Of a stretch of 51,905 bases of DNA, positions 18,681 through 28,941 are shown piece after piece (position 1 is the first letter of the stretch; each line of letters opens with the position of its first letter). A program made the translations under genes and the position numbers. The DNA comes from Novosphingobium sp. Chol11 (GTDB lineage: Bacteria; Pseudomonadota; Alphaproteobacteria; Sphingomonadales; Sphingomonadaceae): the NCBI GenBank assembly GCA_945906105.1, contig CAMDQO010000018.1:1-51905 (forward strand), read 5' to 3'. The notes beneath the pieces are model-generated. The model did not search any database. It was not told the DNA's origin and saw only the letters and a list, made by a program, of their open reading frames with translations.

Positions 18681-18790
18681 AGCCCAAGTATCAAGGCTGC
18701 CGCCTTGCGCAGGGTCAACCCTTTTGCCATCACCTGCGCATGACAGGCTGCCAGACCCGGCGGCCGAAACACATATGAAAGTTCGCCCCC

Positions 18791-20455
18791 ATGTCCCTGA
18801 ACATGTCCCTGAAAGTTCGAATGGCATGCTTGATCGCTGCCGCCGGTGCGCTGGCAACCAGCGCCCTTGCCGCCCCGCCCAAGGCTCCAGTCATCGACAC
18901 AAGGCTGATGAAGTCGGTCGTCCAGCGCCTCTCCTCTGATGAGCTGGAAGGCCGCGCGCCGAGCACCGCGACAGAGCCCAAGGTGCTCAACACCATCATC
19001 GCCCAGTTCACCGCAGCAGGGCTGAAGCCCGGCAACAAGGGTTCGTGGCTGCAAAAGGTGCCAACGGTAGAAATCACCGGCAGCCATTATTCAGGCCTTG
19101 ATATCTCTGGCGGAGCAACTCCGCTCAGCTTCAAATATGCCAGTGACTTTGTCGCGGCGAGCTACCGCGTGACGCCGAAAACCGAGATCAAGGACGCCGA
19201 GCTGGTCTTCGTCGGCTATGGCATCAACGCGCCCGAGCTTGGCTGGAATGACTATGCCGGGATCGACATGAAGGGCAAGGTCGCGGTGATCCTCGTCAAT
19301 GATCCCGACTATGCAAATGAAACGCAAGACGGCCTCTTCAAAGGCCGCCGCATGACCTATTATGGTCGCTGGACCTACAAGTTCGAGGAAGCCGCGCGGC
19401 AGGGCGCCAAGGGCGCGCTGATCGTCCACGATACCTTCCCCGCCGCCTATGGCTGGAACGTGATCGAATCGAGCTGGACCGGCGCGCAATATTACGTCCA
19501 GTCCGCCAACGATGCGATGGACCAGACCGAAGCCAATGGCTGGATGCAAAAGCCGGTGGCCGAAGCCATTTTCAGCGCGGCGGGCAAGGACTTTGCCGCG
19601 CTTTCGGAAGCGGCGAAGCAAAAGGGTTTTCAGGCCGTGCCGCTGGGGCTGAAGGCCAGCTACTCGTTTGACAGTGCCGTGCGCAAATCAACCTCGCACA
19701 ATGTCGTCGGCATTCTTCCCGGCAAGGTTAAGCCGCGCGAATATGTGCTCTATACAGGCCACTGGGACCACCTTGGCCGCTGCACGCCTGACAAGCGCGG
19801 CGATGACATCTGCAACGGCGCGGTTGATAACGCTACCGGCATCGCCGCACTGACCGCGCTGGCCAAGGCCAATGTCAAGGCAGGTGCTGCGCGGCGCTCG
19901 ATGGTCTTTCTGGCCGTGACGCTGGAAGAATCGGGGCTGCTGGGCTCAAAATACTATGCCGAACATCCGGTGTTTCCACTGGCGCAGACCGTGGGCGGGG
20001 TGAACATGGACGCGCTGCCGCCAATGGGGAAATCCCGTGACTATGCCATGACCGGCGGCGACAAATCAGAGCTCACCGCGCTGTTCCGCAAGGTGCTGGC
20101 TGAGCAAGGACTGAAGGAATCGCCCGAAGAAACCCCCGAAAAGGGTCACTATTATCGCTCTGACCATTTCAGCATGGCCAAGCTGGGTGTGCCGATGTTC
20201 AGCATCGGTCGCGGTGTCGATCTGGTCGTGGGTGGCCGCGAAGCCGGGTTGGCCGCACGCGATGACTACACCCGCAACCGCTACCACCAGCCCAGCGATG
20301 AATATTCGGCGAGCTGGGACTGGTCAGGCATCAATCAGGACGTCGCCCTGTTCTACCGCCTCGGCCGCGTTCTGGCCGATGGCAAGACCTGGCCCAACTG
20401 GCATGCCAACGACGAATTCCGCGCCGTGCGGGACAAGAGCCGGGGCGGGAAATAG
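18791..20455 (+). CDS. secreted M28 family zinc aminopeptidase
   Basis: This is an exported two-zinc peptidase of the M28 family. The 554-residue protein starts with a signal peptide ending near ATSALAA, followed by a protease-associated (PA) insert (FVGYGINAPELGWNDYAGID ... GKVAVILVND) at about 140-260. The catalytic domain has YTGHWDHLG (His ligand, about 322), GAVDNATGIAA (bridging Asp), LEESGLLGS (catalytic and ligand Glu), NMDAL (Asp) and NRYHQPSDEY (His). All five zinc ligands are present. There are two candidate starts, 18791 and 18803, because the first twelve bases are nearly duplicated. It diverges from glnE across 110 bp. Confidence 0.9.
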   Translation: MSLNMSLKVRMACLIAAAGALATSALAAPPKAPVIDTRLMKSVVQRLSSDELEGRAPSTATEPKVLNTIIAQFTAAGLKPGNKGSWLQKVPTVEITGSHYSGLDISGGATPLSFKYASDFVAASYRVTPKTEIKDAELVFVGYGINAPELGWNDYAGIDMKGKVAVILVNDPDYANETQDGLFKGRRMTYYGRWTYKFEEAARQGAKGALIVHDTFPAAYGWNVIESSWTGAQYYVQSANDAMDQTEANGWMQKPVAEAIFSAAGKDFAALSEAAKQKGFQAVPLGLKASYSFDSAVRKSTSHNVVGILPGKVKPREYVLYTGHWDHLGRCTPDKRGDDICNGAVDNATGIAALTALAKANVKAGAARRSMVFLAVTLEESGLLGSKYYAEHPVFPLAQTVGGVNMDALPPMGKSRDYAMTGGDKSELTALFRKVLAEQGLKESPEETPEKGHYYRSDHFSMAKLGVPMFSIGRGVDLVVGGREAGLAARDDYTRNRYHQPSDEYSASWDWSGINQDVALFYRLGRVLADGKTWPNWHANDEFRAVRDKSRGGK

Positions 20456-20458
20456 ACG

Positions 20459-20827
20459 TTACGGATTATTGCCCAATCCAAGTAGATCAGCTTGTGCGGC
20501 AAGGCGTTTGTCGTGCGTCCAGAGCCGAACATTCTCGCTCTGTGAAACACTAATGAGCAGATGAGCATCCACAAAGCCGATGCCTTTTGACGTAAGGTCA
20601 TGCCTGTTGATGAAATCAATTAGCTCCGAGGTTGTCACCGGCATCGGTGCGGGCAGAGCAGCCAATGCCGCAAGGAGCCGTATCCTTTCGGGTACAGAAC
20701 CCAATGCGAGTTCTGCGATCACATATTCGTGACAGACTAGCTCGCCGTTGCTAATCGCCTTTGAGAGCAAAGGGTTTGGTGTCCTGAAATGGTCGATCCA
20801 CACGGACGTGTCTGCAAGCAAGTTCAC
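20459..20827 (-). CDS. vapC: PIN-domain ribonuclease toxin (VapC)
   Basis: This 122-residue PIN-domain protein is expected to cut RNA when freed from its antitoxin; VapC targets are usually tRNA or rRNA. The first acidic residue is in LLADTSVWIDHF (Asp6), then ELVCHEYVIAELALG (Glu39), GIGFVDAHLLISV (Asp87) and WTHDKRL (Asp106), so the metal-binding site is complete. The pattern matches VapC types whose partner antitoxin ends in PRRR. Its start overlaps the antitoxin stop by 4 bp. Base composition is visibly poorer in GC than the neighbours, which suggests acquisition by transfer. It lies tail-to-tail with the M28 gene. Confidence 0.9.
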   Translation of the reverse strand: MNLLADTSVWIDHFRTPNPLLSKAISNGELVCHEYVIAELALGSVPERIRLLAALAALPAPMPVTTSELIDFINRHDLTSKGIGFVDAHLLISVSQSENVRLWTHDKRLAAQADLLGLGNNP

Positions 20828-21285
20828 AGGAAGCGCCTGCGCGGAGGCGCCTCTGCATCAGGCATGGTCCCGCCCAGTTCAATCAGTTGCTGCGCTGCTG
20901 TGCGATTGATAAATGCTTGAGCTGCAGCTCGTTCAAGTTCCGTGCGATTGGTTATCCCGCTTAGTTCGCTTGCCCTGCGCCAAAGTTCGTCAATTTCTGG
21001 AGCTTTGTCCTCCTTGCGCAACTGACGAACATTAGTTTTCTGATTGGCCCGCACAAATCTTACGCGTTTGCCCTGGAGATCAAGATTGTTTGTTTCGAAT
21101 CCTACCGCTTGCCAGCCAAGGGTCTGGCTGTGACCGGACTCTTGGTTTGCCCACCATGCCTGATATTGATGTGCACTCTTTGGAAGCTTGAAGCCGAGGA
21201 CATGCTCAATGTCTAAAAAGCGCGCATCCCAACTGTCCTCAGGCAGTTGTTCGAGAAACCGTGCGAGAGGTTCATACTTTCCCAT
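20824..21285 (-). CDS. two-domain antitoxin: N-terminal KYEPL/AWW module plus VapB-like tail
   Basis: The 153-residue protein has two parts. Residues 1-80 (MGKYEPLARFLEQL, DIEHVLGFKLPKSAHQYQAW, WANQESGHSQTLGWQAVGFE, VRFVR) form a small domain I associate with DUF7662, of unknown function. Residues about 97-153 (IDELWRRASELSGITNRTEL through QQLIELGG and PPRRRFL) match the helices and Arg-rich tail of VapB antitoxins that pair with the VapC type next door. A usual VapB is only about 70 residues and starts with a DNA-binding beta strand; here that strand is not obvious and the extra module takes its place. The ATG at 21285 has GGAG 7 bp upstream; the longer frame to 21339 is less likely. It probably neutralises VapC and represses the operon, possibly through the new module. 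Confidence 0.75.
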   Translation of the reverse strand: MGKYEPLARFLEQLPEDSWDARFLDIEHVLGFKLPKSAHQYQAWWANQESGHSQTLGWQAVGFETNNLDLQGKRVRFVRANQKTNVRQLRKEDKAPEIDELWRRASELSGITNRTELERAAAQAFINRTAAQQLIELGGTMPDAEAPPRRRFL

Positions 21286-21332
21286 GTTCACACTCCGAAT
21301 TGATATATAGTATGTATAAAGATATTTCATCG
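21286..21332. promoter_or_regulatory. AT-rich divergent promoter/operator of the toxin-antitoxin pair
   Basis: This 47-bp gap between the antitoxin (minus) and the deiminase gene (plus) is the most AT-rich spot nearby. It holds TATATAGTATGTATA (21303-21317), whose ends are a near inverted repeat (TATATA/TGTATA) and which resembles -10 elements on both strands. Toxin-antitoxin operators commonly sit just there. This is an inference from composition and position. Confidence 0.4.
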
Positions 21333-22319
21333 ATGTCAAACTATTTTATGCCCCCCGAATGGCATCCGCAGGACTGGATCTGGATCGGCTTTCCGCATGA
21401 TGCTGTGGAGTGGCCGGGCTTTTTGGCCCGCGCGCAGGAGCAGATGGCGGCATTTGCCAATGCTGTGGCCGATTCGGGTCAAGAAGTGCGGCTGATCGTG
21501 CGCGATGCTGCCAATGCGGCGCGGGCGCGCGAACTGGTGAGCGGCAAGGTTAAGCTGGAAACGCGCGTTTTTGGCGATGTGTGGCTCCGCGATACCGGGC
21601 CGCTGGTGGTCATGGGCCCGGGCGGAGCGCGGGTGGCCCGGCGCTTCGGTTTTAACGGCTGGGGCGGCAAATATCTGATGCATGGCGATCAGTCTATCGG
21701 CGTGGAACTGGCTGAGTCTGCCGGACTGACCGTAACTACCGCTGACTGGGTGCTGGAAGGCGGCGCGCTCGATTGCGATGGCACCGGGCTGGTCGTCACC
21801 ACCGAGCAGTGCTTGCTGAACCCCAACCGCAACCCTTCGCTGTCACGCGGGGAGATCGAGATACGGCTTGAGCGCGACCTCGGTTTTGATCGCGTGCTGT
21901 GGCTGGGCGATGGCCTGATAAACGATCACACCGATGGCCATGTCGATAACCTCGCGCGCTTTGTCGCGCCGGGGGTGCTGGCCCTACCGCGCGCGACCGG
22001 CAGCGACGATCCCCATGCCGCGATCTACGCCGATGCCAAGGCGCGCGCCGAGGCGGCCGGGTTGACCGTGCGTGAGGTGCCCTCGCCCGGACGGGTGGAG
22101 TCTGCAGGACGGATCGAACCGGCGAGCTACATGAACTTCGCGATCACATCGAAACTGGTGGTGGTGCCGACCTATGGCTCCCCTCACGATGCCGACGGCC
22201 TTGCCTCGATTGCCGAACTGTTTCCGGATCGCGATGTGGTGGGGGTACTGGCCGATGCAGTGCTGGCGGGCGGCGGATCATTCCACTGCTCAAGCCAGCA
22301 AATGCCGTCTGTCATTTGA
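21333..22319 (+). CDS. agmatine deiminase family protein
   Basis: This is a guanidino-group hydrolase of the agmatine deiminase/peptidyl-arginine deiminase family, which in bacteria usually converts agmatine to N-carbamoylputrescine. Family residues seen: WLRDTGPLVVM (about 80), FNGWGGK, EGGALDCDGTG, NDHTDGHVDNLARF with the catalytic His and Asp, and GGGSFHCSSQQMP with the nucleophile Cys near residue 317. I chose the ATG at 21333 (328 residues); ATGs at 21312 and 21348 are possible and none has a clear ribosome site. No N-carbamoylputrescine amidohydrolase gene is adjacent, so the pathway is not confirmed. The upstream toxin-antitoxin islet abuts its promoter. Confidence 0.85.
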   Translation: MSNYFMPPEWHPQDWIWIGFPHDAVEWPGFLARAQEQMAAFANAVADSGQEVRLIVRDAANAARARELVSGKVKLETRVFGDVWLRDTGPLVVMGPGGARVARRFGFNGWGGKYLMHGDQSIGVELAESAGLTVTTADWVLEGGALDCDGTGLVVTTEQCLLNPNRNPSLSRGEIEIRLERDLGFDRVLWLGDGLINDHTDGHVDNLARFVAPGVLALPRATGSDDPHAAIYADAKARAEAAGLTVREVPSPGRVESAGRIEPASYMNFAITSKLVVVPTYGSPHDADGLASIAELFPDRDVVGVLADAVLAGGGSFHCSSQQMPSVI

Positions 22320-22351
22320 GGTGGGCATTTGAGGTGGGCATTTGAGACGGG
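22313..22351. repeat. three tandem 13-bp repeats at the deiminase stop codon
   Basis: CATTTGAGGTGGG occurs at 22313-22325 and 22326-22338, and as CATTTGAGACGGG at 22339-22351. The first copy contains the stop codon of the deiminase gene, and each copy brings another in-phase-like TGA. It looks like slippage-type tandem duplication. Confidence 0.85.
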
Positions 22352-22395
22352 CACTTTAACGATGTCGTAACCGGTTTGCCGTCATTGTCTCAGCC

Positions 22396-22530
22396 ATGGC
22401 ACAGGCTATCGCATTCGCATCCGGAAAATTTGCCCCGCTTCAGGCAGAACTGCTGCGGTCAGCAGTGGTCATCGGCTGCGCACTGGCCTTGATCTGCGCG
22501 CGCCAGCCCCTCCCTTTCCTAAGCCTGTAA
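22396..22530 (+). CDS. possible small membrane protein, 44 residues
   Basis: An ATG at 22396 opens 44 codons ending with TAA at 22530. The product has a polar start and one hydrophobic segment (SAVVIGCALALICA), so it could be a small single-pass membrane protein. No ribosome site is evident and the last 12 bp overlap the convergent tauE gene. I do not recognise it. It could equally be chance reading of a 200-bp gap. Confidence 0.25.
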   Translation: MAQAIAFASGKFAPLQAELLRSAVVIGCALALICARQPLPFLSL

Positions 22531-23262
22531 CAGCTTCAGCAGCGCCCCGACGGCTGCGGCACCGAGCACAATACCGGTAAACGTCCGCCAGGCCCGCGCC
22601 GAAACCTTGCCGAACGCGCGGTGGCCCAGCGCATCGCCCACCAGCACCGCCGGAAACAGCAGCAGCGCCATTAGCGGTTCGCGTAAGGTCGCCACGCCAA
22701 GCGCCGATGCCGAAAGGATACCGGCCAGCGAGGTCGCCATGAAAATCACCAGCATCGAAGCTCGCGCCACTTTTGGTTCGATCCGCCGCCCGAGATAATA
22801 GGGCACCACCGGCGGCCCCGGCATTCCGGCAAATCCGGTGAGAAATCCGCTCGCCATCCCGGTGAGGCCAGTTGCCAGTCGCCCCGGCGGATGCGGTTCG
22901 CGCTGTGGCAACAGCATGGCGATAAAAGCCGCCACGGCGACGAGCGCAATCAGCAGGCGGGCCAGCGGCGGCGCGGTATTGGCCAGAGCGAAAACGCCCA
23001 AAGGCGTCACCAGCACGGCCCAAATAACAATCGTCTTTACCGAACTTTCCGCCGCAGACAAATTGCGCCGCAAGTCCTTGAGCCCGATCAGCACGCCCAG
23101 CCAGTTGCCGACAACCACCGCTTCAGCAGGCGGAATCGCTAGGCCAAGCACCGGCACCAGCAGGATCGCCATGCCAAACCCGGCAAGGCCGCGGACAAAG
23201 GCCGCCGCCAGCGCCGCAGTCAGGGCGACAGCAATCGCGGCAAAGGAGAAACCGGCGATCAA
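22519..23262 (-). CDS. sulfite exporter TauE/SafE family permease
   Basis: This 247-residue inner-membrane protein has about eight hydrophobic segments and the paired TauE/SafE signatures: AAFVRGLAGFGMAILLVPVL near the N-terminus and ASGFLTGFAGMPGPPVVPYY in the middle, each a gly-rich re-entrant-like motif. The family moves organosulfonates, sulfite or other anions; the substrate cannot be told from sequence. It begins 3 bp after the thrS stop on the same strand, so it is likely co-transcribed with thrS although functionally unrelated. Confidence 0.85.
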   Translation of the reverse strand: MIAGFSFAAIAVALTAALAAAFVRGLAGFGMAILLVPVLGLAIPPAEAVVVGNWLGVLIGLKDLRRNLSAAESSVKTIVIWAVLVTPLGVFALANTAPPLARLLIALVAVAAFIAMLLPQREPHPPGRLATGLTGMASGFLTGFAGMPGPPVVPYYLGRRIEPKVARASMLVIFMATSLAGILSASALGVATLREPLMALLLFPAVLVGDALGHRAFGKVSARAWRTFTGIVLGAAAVGALLKLLQA

Positions 23263-23265
23263 ATG

Positions 23266-25260
23266 CTATGCACGCAGATCCGGCGGCGTTGCCTCGCCCT
23301 GCAACATGGTAATGGCCTCAGCCAGCGGCATGAAGCGCTGGCGCTCTTCACCCAGGGTGCGGATGGCGACCGTGCCTTCCTCGGCCTCGCGCTTGCCGAC
23401 CACCAGCAGGTGCGGAACCTTGGCGAGACTATGTTCGCGCACCTTGTAGTTGATCTTCTCGTTGCGCAGATCGCTTTCAACCCGGATGCCAGCGGCTTTC
23501 AACTGGCTTGCAACTTCGCGCGCATAGCCATCAACTTCGGAAACGATGGGGGCCACCACGGCTTGCACCGGGGCCAGCCAGACCGGCAGCTTGCCGGCAA
23601 AATGCTCGATCAAGATGCCGATGAACCGCTCATAAGAGCCGAAAATCGCGCGGTGGAGCATGACCGGGCGGTGCTTGCCGCCATCTTCGCCAACATAGCT
23701 CGCATCAAGCCGTTCGGGCAGAACCCGGTCAGACTGAATCGTGCCGACCTGCCAGGTGCGGCCAATCGCGTCTGTCAGGTGCCACTCAAGCTTGGGGGCA
23801 TAGAATGCACCCTCACCCGGCAGTTCAGCCCAGCCATATTCCGCCGTGTTCAGCCCCGCAGCAGCAACCGCATGGCGCAATTCGGTTTCGGCCTGATCCC
23901 ACATTTCCTCGCTGCCGAAGCGGTTTTCCGGGCGTAGCGCCAGCTTGATCGCATAGGTGAAGCCGAAGTCTTTATAGACCCGGTCGGCCAGCGCACAGAA
24001 ACTGCGCACTTCCTCAACAATCTGGTCTTCGCGGCAAAAGATATGCGCATCATCCTGAGTGAACTGGCGCACCCGCATCAGCCCGTGCAGCGCGCCGTGT
24101 GGCTCGTTGCGGTGGCAGCAGCCGTTCTCGTAAATGCGCAAGGGCAGGTCGCGGTAGCTCTTGATGCCCTGACGGAAGATCAGCACATGAGCCGGACAGT
24201 TCATCGGCTTGAGCGCCATCCAATCAGCCTCACCGCTGATAACTGGCCCTACATCATCGACGTTCGGCACTTCATCAGGAATGACGAACATATTCTCGCG
24301 GTATTTGCCCCAGTGGCCGCTTTGCTCCCACTGGCGCGCATCCATGATCTGCGGGGTTTTGACCTCTTTATAATCCGCAGCGTCGATGGCGCGGCGCATA
24401 TAGGCCTCCAGTTCGCGCCAGACCTTGAAGCCATTGGGGTGCCAGAACACCGAGCCATGGGCTTCGGCTTGCAGGTGGAACAGGTCCATCTCCTGGCCCA
24501 GCTTGCGATGATCGCGTTTGCCCGCTTCTTCCAGCCGGACAAGATGCGCTTCGAGCTGCTTTTTGTTCAGCCAGCCGGTGCCATAGATGCGGCTGAGCAT
24601 CGCGTTGTTCTGATCGCCGCGCCAGTATGCTCCCGAAACGCGGGTCAGCTTGAAGGCCGCCGGATCAAGCTTGCCGGTGGAGGGCAGATGCGGTCCGCGG
24701 CACATATCATACCAGTCATTTCCGCTGTGATAGACTGACAGCTCCTCACCTTGAGGAAGTTCAGCGGCCCATTCGGCCTTGAAGCTCTCTCCAGCCGCGC
24801 GCCACTGCGCAATCAGCTCATCACGCTCGATGGCTTCTCGGCGCAGAGGCTTATCGGCAGAGATGATCCGCCGCATCTCCGCTTCGATGGCGGGCAGATC
24901 ATCATCGGTGAACTGGCGGCCTTTGGGCGCGAAATCGTAATAGAAGCCATCGTCGGTTGATGGGCCAAAGGTGATCTGCGTGCCGGGAAACAGCGACTGA
25001 ACCGCCTCGGCCAGCACGTGAGCAAAGTCATGGCGGGCAAGATCAAGTGCCTCAGCCTCATCTCGTGATGTTACCAGTGCTAGTGCGGCATCGCCAGTGA
25101 AAGGCCGGGAAAGATCGACCAGTTCGCCATCGACGCGCGCGGCAATCGCAGCCTTGGCAAGGCCGGGGCCAATCGCAGCGGCAACATCGGCTGGCGTGGA
25201 ACCTTTCGGCATTTCGCGGACGGAACCATCGGGCAGGCTGATCTTCAGCATAACACTCAT
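23266..25260 (-). CDS. thrS: threonine--tRNA ligase
   Basis: This class II synthetase charges tRNA-Thr in the cytoplasm. The chosen start (ATG at 25260, MSVMLKIS) gives 664 residues. Domains in order: TGS (about 1-65), the editing domain with [18 protein letters not shown] and YYDFAP, the catalytic core with the zinc Cys in [10 protein letters not shown], motif 2 in [18 protein letters not shown] and motif 3 in [19 protein letters not shown], and the C-terminal anticodon-binding domain ([20 protein letters not shown]). The longest frame begins 11 codons earlier, but the inner ATG better matches the family, with GAGCGAG just upstream. I see no structured leader. Confidence 0.96.
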   Translation of the reverse strand: MSVMLKISLPDGSVREMPKGSTPADVAAAIGPGLAKAAIAARVDGELVDLSRPFTGDAALALVTSRDEAEALDLARHDFAHVLAEAVQSLFPGTQITFGPSTDDGFYYDFAPKGRQFTDDDLPAIEAEMRRIISADKPLRREAIERDELIAQWRAAGESFKAEWAAELPQGEELSVYHSGNDWYDMCRGPHLPSTGKLDPAAFKLTRVSGAYWRGDQNNAMLSRIYGTGWLNKKQLEAHLVRLEEAGKRDHRKLGQEMDLFHLQAEAHGSVFWHPNGFKVWRELEAYMRRAIDAADYKEVKTPQIMDARQWEQSGHWGKYRENMFVIPDEVPNVDDVGPVISGEADWMALKPMNCPAHVLIFRQGIKSYRDLPLRIYENGCCHRNEPHGALHGLMRVRQFTQDDAHIFCREDQIVEEVRSFCALADRVYKDFGFTYAIKLALRPENRFGSEEMWDQAETELRHAVAAAGLNTAEYGWAELPGEGAFYAPKLEWHLTDAIGRTWQVGTIQSDRVLPERLDASYVGEDGGKHRPVMLHRAIFGSYERFIGILIEHFAGKLPVWLAPVQAVVAPIVSEVDGYAREVASQLKAAGIRVESDLRNEKINYKVREHSLAKVPHLLVVGKREAEEGTVAIRTLGEERQRFMPLAEAITMLQGEATPPDLRA

Positions 25261-25346
25261 CGCACTCGCTCTTTTTTCTATTCCCGCGCGCATTGGCAGA
25301 AATGGCCGCGCGCCGGAAGAGGCGACCTTTGTTTATGTGAGGGGGC

Positions 25347-26675
25347 TTATGGTGCGGGACTGGTGGCGACGGCCACAGGCGGCGCGATGGCGCTGACCAG
25401 CAGCTTGTCGATCTTGCGCCCGTCCATATCGACGATTTCGAAACGCCAGCCCTGTTCGTTGAACACTTCGCCCTCGGCGGGAAGGTGTTTGAGCACCGAG
25501 AGGACAAAGCCCGCCGCTGTCGCAAAATCGCGATCTTCGGGCAGATCAATATCCAGCCGTTCGGCCAGAGCATCGGCGGGCAGCGCACCGGAGATCAGCA
25601 GGCTCATATCTTCGCGCTCGATCACCATCGGCTCATCGCCTTCGTCCTGATGGCTGACGAAATTGCCGACGATGGCAGCGAGCAGATCGGCCGGGGTAAC
25701 GATGCCTTCAAGGTGGCCATATTCATCGTGAACCATGGCCATGCCGATGCCCGATTGCTGCAGGATGCGCAGCGCATCCATGGCATCGAGCTGATCGGGA
25801 ACAATCTCGGCACGCTTCATGATCCGGCCAATCTGGACGCGTTTCCCGGCGAGCAAGGTGCGCTGGACGTCCTTGACCTTGACCACACCGACGATGGTAT
25901 CGGGCGAGCCATCGACCACCGGCCACAGCGAATGCGGCGATGTCTTGAGCATGGCGATGACTTCGGCTTCGCTGGCCCGGCGATCAATCGCATCAACTTC
26001 GGTGCGCGGGGTCATCACTTCACGCACCGGCCGATCGGCCAGCCGCATGATCCCGCTCATGATTTGGCGCTCGTCCTCTTCGATCACGCCCGAGCGCGTC
26101 GCTTCGGCGAAGATCATGTGCAGCTCTTCAGCGGTCACCTGATTCTGGCTGGCCTTGCCCGCGCCCAGCAGGCGCAGCACCACGGTCGATGATCGGTCGA
26201 GCAACCAGACGAAGGGTGCGGTGATTCGTGCCATCATCGCCATCGGCCAGGCGGCGATCACCGCGATCTGTTCAGCATGGCGCAGCGCCAGCTGTTTGGG
26301 CACCAGTTCACCGGCGATCAGGCTGAAATAGGTGGTCACGGCAATCACCAGGGCAAAACCCAGATCATCGGCATAGCGGGTCGGCAGGCCGAGCGCGACC
26401 AGCCGTTCCGCCGTGGGATGGCCCAGCCGTGATCCCGAATAGGCACCAGCCAGAATGCCGATCAGGGTGATGCCGATTTGCACGGTGGAAAGGAACTTGC
26501 CCGGATCGGAGGCCAGCAACAGCGCGGTTTTTGCTCCCTTGCTGCCGCGCTCCGCCGCGACCTTCAGCTTCGCCGGGCGTGATGAGACAATCGCCAGTTC
26601 GGACATGGCGAACAGGCCGTTCAGCAGGATAAGTCCTGCAATGATCAGGACATCGGACCAGGGAAATGGTGTCAC
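25347..26675 (-). CDS. CNNM/CBS-pair/CorC domain membrane protein (hemolysin-like)
   Basis: This 442-residue inner-membrane protein belongs to the CorC/YfjD group linked to magnesium, cobalt or sodium efflux. The N-terminal CNNM (DUF21) domain has about four hydrophobic helices including LNGLFAMSELAIVSSRPAKL and YFSLIAGELVPKQLALRHAE. Two CBS domains follow (REVMTPRTEVDAIDR ... GVVKVKDVQRTLL; ALRILQQSGIGMAMVHDEYG), then the CorC/HlyC small domain (GFVLSVLKHLPAEGEVFNEQ). Older annotations call these haemolysins, which is a misnomer. It lies between cysQ and thrS on the same strand. Confidence 0.9.
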   Translation of the reverse strand: MTPFPWSDVLIIAGLILLNGLFAMSELAIVSSRPAKLKVAAERGSKGAKTALLLASDPGKFLSTVQIGITLIGILAGAYSGSRLGHPTAERLVALGLPTRYADDLGFALVIAVTTYFSLIAGELVPKQLALRHAEQIAVIAAWPMAMMARITAPFVWLLDRSSTVVLRLLGAGKASQNQVTAEELHMIFAEATRSGVIEEDERQIMSGIMRLADRPVREVMTPRTEVDAIDRRASEAEVIAMLKTSPHSLWPVVDGSPDTIVGVVKVKDVQRTLLAGKRVQIGRIMKRAEIVPDQLDAMDALRILQQSGIGMAMVHDEYGHLEGIVTPADLLAAIVGNFVSHQDEGDEPMVIEREDMSLLISGALPADALAERLDIDLPEDRDFATAAGFVLSVLKHLPAEGEVFNEQGWRFEIVDMDGRKIDKLLVSAIAPPVAVATSPAP

Positions 26676-26725
26676 GTGGGGCTTGCTAGCAGAATTGTTG
26701 GCGAAGGCGAAGGCTCATGCGTTTT

Positions 26726-27505
26726 CTAACCCGCCAGTTCGCGCGCCCGGTCCGCCAGCCGCGCCACTGCAGCGCCGTGAATCGCCGGGGCGGTCACCAG
26801 CAAGCCAAATGCGCGCGGATCGGCTTTGTTGTAATTGAGCGGCCCGCCGAAAGCATCGGTCACCGCAGCCCCCGCCTCGCGCGCGATCAGCGCGGCGGCA
26901 CCAATGTCCCATTCCCAGCCCCAGCGCAGCGTTGCCAGCAGGTCCGCCTCATCGGCGGCGACCATGGCGATACGCAGCGCAATCGAATTGGGCTTGGCGA
27001 CAAGCGTCAGGTCATGATCCTCGGGCGGCAGATGATCGCCGGGCACACGCGACCCGGCCAGCTGTGTCCGGCTGCTGGCAACCAGCCGCTCGCCATTGCG
27101 CCACGATCCCTGCCCCGCCTCGGCGTGCCAGAATTCCTGCCTTGCTGGCGCATGGAGCATCCCCAGCAGCGGCCTTCCGGCGCTGACCAAAGCCACCGAG
27201 ACTGCCCAGCCATCCATGCCACGAATAAAATCTCGGGTGCCGTCAATCGGATCGACCAGCCACAGCAGTCCGCCAGCCAGCCGTTCGGGCGCATCGGTAG
27301 TTTCTTCCGAGAGCCAGCCCGCCGAAGGCAGCAGTAGTCCCAGTTCGCGCCGCAGGAAATTGTCGACCGCCAGATCGGCGGCGGAAACCGGGTTATTGTG
27401 CGATTTTTCCCACACCTCCAGCGCGTGGCCATTGCCAGGCCAGCTATCAAAAGCGATGCGCCCGGCTTCGCGGACAATATCTTCAAGGCGCTGGCGGTCG
27501 ATCAT
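26726..27505 (-). CDS. cysQ: 3'(2'),5'-bisphosphate nucleotidase
   Basis: CysQ removes the 3'-phosphate from PAP, a by-product of sulfate assimilation, keeping sulfotransfer reactions from stalling. It belongs to the inositol-monophosphatase superfamily; the metal-binding signature is LWLVDPIDGTRDFIRG with both Asp residues, preceded by GWLSEET (ligand Glu). The C-terminal WEWDIGAAALIAREAGA provides the third Asp, and GGPLNYNKA is CysQ-like. I use ATG at 27505 (259 residues); the longer frame to 27535 is less likely. It diverges from sucC across about 155 bp. Confidence 0.87.
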   Translation of the reverse strand: MIDRQRLEDIVREAGRIAFDSWPGNGHALEVWEKSHNNPVSAADLAVDNFLRRELGLLLPSAGWLSEETTDAPERLAGGLLWLVDPIDGTRDFIRGMDGWAVSVALVSAGRPLLGMLHAPARQEFWHAEAGQGSWRNGERLVASSRTQLAGSRVPGDHLPPEDHDLTLVAKPNSIALRIAMVAADEADLLATLRWGWEWDIGAAALIAREAGAAVTDAFGGPLNYNKADPRAFGLLVTAPAIHGAAVARLADRARELAG

Positions 27506-27661
27506 TGTTGCTTGTGTTCCATGCCCCTCTCGCACCGGTCATGGCAAGTCCGTTGCATTTAACCGGTCGATTAAGGGTCTTTTCAAGCGTGCGCACCTGT
27601 GCTTATGCGGCGGCGCACAATTTTAGCCTTCCCCAGGCCCGCACCGGAAAGACCGCATCCC

Positions 27662-28861
<1,200 letters not shown>

Positions 28862-28941
28862 TTTCACGCGCGCATGCGGCAAAGGGCGTTTAATCGCTCG
28901 GCTAAATTCGCGCTGATCCGTTTGAAGAAGGACCAAACGCA

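Noticed and set aside
23261..25350. T-box or leader attenuator for thrS or leuS
   Set aside because: The gaps before both genes are short and show no specifier-like structure, and T-boxes are not expected in this group.
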